NCBI GenBank assembly: GCA_021203115.1
Contig: JAJQBV010000165.1
Coordinates: 1-7,688 of the forward strand
Reading direction: 5' to 3'
Origin: Clostridiales bacterium
Lineage (GTDB): Bacteria; Bacillota; Clostridia; Lachnospirales; Lachnospiraceae
Length of the DNA stretch: 7,688 nt
Positions within the stretch are counted from its first letter, which is position 1. Each line of letters starts with the position of its first letter. Of this stretch, positions 6,210-7,688 are shown piece by piece. Both the position numbers and the translations under genes were made by a program. Under the pieces are notes generated by a model. The model saw only the letters and a program-made list of their open reading frames with translations. It had not been told where the DNA came from and did no database searches.

Positions 6210-6231
6210 TTTGATACTCAAAATGTTTTTT
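6210..6231 (+). terminator. Very weak terminator-like hairpin after the mutarotase gene
   Basis: TTTGA (6210-6214) and TCAAA (6218-6222) can pair around a 3-base loop, and a run of six T lies at 6226-6231. The 5-bp AT-rich stem is too weak for confident termination, so some read-through into the binding-protein gene is likely. Confidence 0.25.
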
Positions 6232-6248
6232 GTGGAATTATGACAAGG

Positions 6249-6305
6249 AAAAACAGAAAAACCCCAAAAAACCAAAAAAATTAATAAATTAAAATGTCGA
6301 ATTTT
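6249..6305. promoter_or_regulatory. A-tract region upstream of the binding-protein promoter
   Basis: Four A-runs of 5, 5, 6 and 7 bases (6249-6253, 6257-6261, 6266-6271, 6274-6280) have centres 8-10 bases apart. An AT-rich stretch follows up to the -35 box. Runs spaced close to one helical turn are expected to bend DNA, and AT-rich DNA just upstream of -35 can act as an UP element. Both are inferences from composition. Confidence 0.45.
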
Positions 6306-6306
6306 G

Positions 6307-6335
6307 TTGACAAATTTGGGCATAAATGCTACCAT
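6307..6335 (+). promoter_or_regulatory. Strong sigma-A-type promoter for the sugar-binding lipoprotein
   Basis: A perfect TTGACA (6307-6312) and TACCAT (6330-6335) are spaced by 17 bases, with TGC directly before the -10 box giving an extended -10. Transcription would start near 6342, leaving a leader of about 41 bases. The -35 box lies inside a 12-base palindrome, TTTGTTGACAAA (6303-6314), so a repressor could bind over it. This promoter would let the binding protein be made in excess over the catabolic enzymes. Confidence 0.7.
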
Positions 6336-6382
6336 TGGAGACGCCATAAATAATTCTATATTGGTGAAAAGGAGGAAAACCA

Positions 6383-7627
6383 ATGAAAAAGAAACTTGTT
6401 GCAATTATGTTGGTTTGCGTCATGGTATTCAGTCTGGCTGCATGCGGAAGCAGCTCATCTACGACAACTGACACGACAGAGACTGAGACAGAGACGACAG
6501 ATGATGCTACTTCAGCTGAAGCTGAGACTGAGGATGCTGAGGCCGAGGAGACCGCAGAAGCTTCCGTTGAGTCCCCGCTTGAGGGCAAGAAGGTCGCTTA
6601 CATCATGCTGATGTCTTCCGCCACTATCTTCCAGATGTGGTCTGATTCCTTTACGGAGACAGCAGAAGCGCTCGGCATGGAAGCCGACACCTTCTTCTGC
6701 AGTGACAACGCGGAGACATGGCAGGACACCATCGCACAGTGTGCGGCTGCCGGTTATGACGGCCTGATGGTTTCCCACGGCGGCCAGGAGTACGCATGGG
6801 CATACCTGAGCGATATCCTGGAGCAGTATCCGGATCTGAAGATCGCTACCTTCGATACCCCGTTCAAGGATGAGAACGGCGACACAGCTACGATCGACGG
6901 CGTTGTGCAGTTCTTCCAGCAGGATGCCGGATTTGCCACCATGCTTCTTGACTATCTGATGGAAGAGGTTCCGGAGAACGCTGAGAAGATCGCAAACGGC
7001 GAGGCTCTGAATATCCTTCAGGTACAGCAGGGCGCCGGCTACAACAGCCCGTTCGACCGCCGTCAGGTTGGTTATGATGAGTATGTAGACGCCGGTTATA
7101 TCAACACAGTTGAGCGTATCGCTCCGACCGATGACCAGAACGCGACATCTTCCATGTATGATGTAACGGTTGCCACACTGGCGAAGTACAGTGAGGACGA
7201 CATCGACGGTATCTGGGTATGCTACGATGCTTATGCACAGGGCGTATATCAGGCACTGTCTGAGAGCGGACTGCAGATCCCGATGGTATCCGTAGACTGC
7301 GACAACACCGATATTCAGTACATGCAGGAGGATGGCTCCATGTGGATGGCCTGCGCGACCACGAACTGGACGCTGAACGGCGAGTTTGCCTGCCGTGTGC
7401 TTGCACTTGAGATGGCTGATCAGTATGAGGATATCGAGGCTGCTTCCTGCTACTATGATGATCCGGGTATGTGGATGGAGATTCCGTCCAGCATCATCAC
7501 ACAGGAGATGGTTACTTCTGCAGATGGTATCACAATCGAGAATGTTGACACCGTTGCTGCTGACAGCTACAGTGACACAAGCTGGATGCCGACCTGCGAC
7601 TGGATGGTTGAGCTGCTCGGCTACTAA
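6383..7627 (+). CDS. Sugar ABC transporter substrate-binding lipoprotein (type I fold)
   Basis: This 414-residue extracellular lipoprotein captures a sugar and delivers it to an ABC permease. The signal peptide ends in lipobox LAAC with C21 as the lipidated cysteine. A Ser/Thr/Glu/Asp-rich linker (22-65) precedes the binding domain, which starts at about residue 66. The domain follows the RbsB-like (Peripla_BP_4) order: KKVAYIMLM strand (69-77), AAGYDGLMVSHGG, LKIATFDTPF, ILQVQQGAGYNSPFDRR, DGIWVCYDAYAQG (about 275-287) and PMVSVDCDN (about 300-307). D282 and D305 sit where RbsB-type proteins place ligand-contact loops, but the surrounding residues (Y-D for N-D, many aromatics) differ from classical RbsB, so the ligand may not be ribose. 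AAAAGGAGG at 6367-6375 gives a near-perfect ribosome binding site. Transporter ATPase and permease genes are expected downstream, outside the window. Confidence 0.9.
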   Translation: MKKKLVAIMLVCVMVFSLAACGSSSSTTTDTTETETETTDDATSAEAETEDAEAEETAEASVESPLEGKKVAYIMLMSSATIFQMWSDSFTETAEALGMEADTFFCSDNAETWQDTIAQCAAAGYDGLMVSHGGQEYAWAYLSDILEQYPDLKIATFDTPFKDENGDTATIDGVVQFFQQDAGFATMLLDYLMEEVPENAEKIANGEALNILQVQQGAGYNSPFDRRQVGYDEYVDAGYINTVERIAPTDDQNATSSMYDVTVATLAKYSEDDIDGIWVCYDAYAQGVYQALSESGLQIPMVSVDCDNTDIQYMQEDGSMWMACATTNWTLNGEFACRVLALEMADQYEDIEAASCYYDDPGMWMEIPSSIITQEMVTSADGITIENVDTVAADSYSDTSWMPTCDWMVELLGY

Positions 7628-7673
7628 TTCGGACTCATGAATCAGTAAATATGGTTTGATGGATTATGGGACG

Positions 7674-7688
7674 CTGGGGATCCCCCGG
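7674..7688 (+). terminator. GC-rich hairpin cut by the window end
   Basis: GGGG at 7676-7679 pairs with CCCC at 7683-7686 around an ATC loop. T7675 with G7687 (wobble) and C7674 with G7688 extend the stem to 6 bp, and the window stops there. It lies about 50 bases after the binding-protein stop, a common place for an attenuating hairpin that lets less transcript run on into transporter ATPase and permease genes. Whether a T-run follows is not visible. Confidence 0.4.

Noticed and set aside
6335..6352. Possible catabolite-response (cre) element near the binding-protein start site
   Set aside because: TGGAGACGCCATAA misses several consensus positions, including the terminal CA, so it is not a credible CcpA site.
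6455..6580. Repetitive ACN-GAN stretch in the binding-protein gene as a DNA repeat
   Set aside because: It merely codes for the Thr/Glu/Asp-rich linker after the lipobox, which is usual for such lipoproteins; no exact tandem unit.

Overview
The window looks like chromosomal DNA from a Gram-positive Clostridia-type bacterium, most likely a Lachnospiraceae-like gut Firmicute. This is inferred from AAGGAGG-type ribosome binding sites, sigma-A-like promoters with extended -10 boxes, lipobox lipoproteins with a Ser/Thr/Glu-rich linker, a DUF975 membrane protein and GC-rich third codon positions. No RNA gene, CRISPR array, insertion sequence or phage gene was found.

Left part (1-1346, minus strand): a two-gene unit. 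A small two-helix membrane protein with an acidic repeat tail (906-1346) is followed by a DUF975-family polytopic membrane protein (81-878). It reads away from the rest, from a good promoter at 1427-1454. Its predicted mRNA would begin with a stable hairpin.

Middle (1553-6183, plus strand): six close-set genes that look like one sugar-utilisation operon. They are a ribokinase-type PfkB kinase, an unknown four-helix membrane protein, DhaK-like and DhaL-like kinase subunits, an unknown lipoprotein, and a FucU/RbsD-family sugar mutarotase. A promoter with a 17-bp spacer lies at 1490-1518. Right part (6383-7627): a sugar-binding lipoprotein of an ABC transporter, with its own strong promoter at 6307-6335. 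The ATPase and permease genes would be expected just past the window end, where a GC-rich hairpin is cut by the edge.

Taken together the plus-strand genes fit uptake of a monosaccharide, anomer interconversion by the mutarotase, and phosphorylation by one or two kinases. The substrate is not obvious. The DhaK-like subunit keeps the substrate-binding and catalytic histidines and the GD motif, but has GHLP where the family has GHEP. The DhaL-like subunit has lost several canonical nucleotide-loop motifs while keeping its metal-binding aspartates. No DhaM phosphotransfer subunit is present. This divergent kinase pair, with two unrecognised membrane-associated partners, is the best candidate here for an undescribed pathway. 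Short motifs shared by the two plus-strand promoters hint at common regulation, but no regulator gene is in the window.
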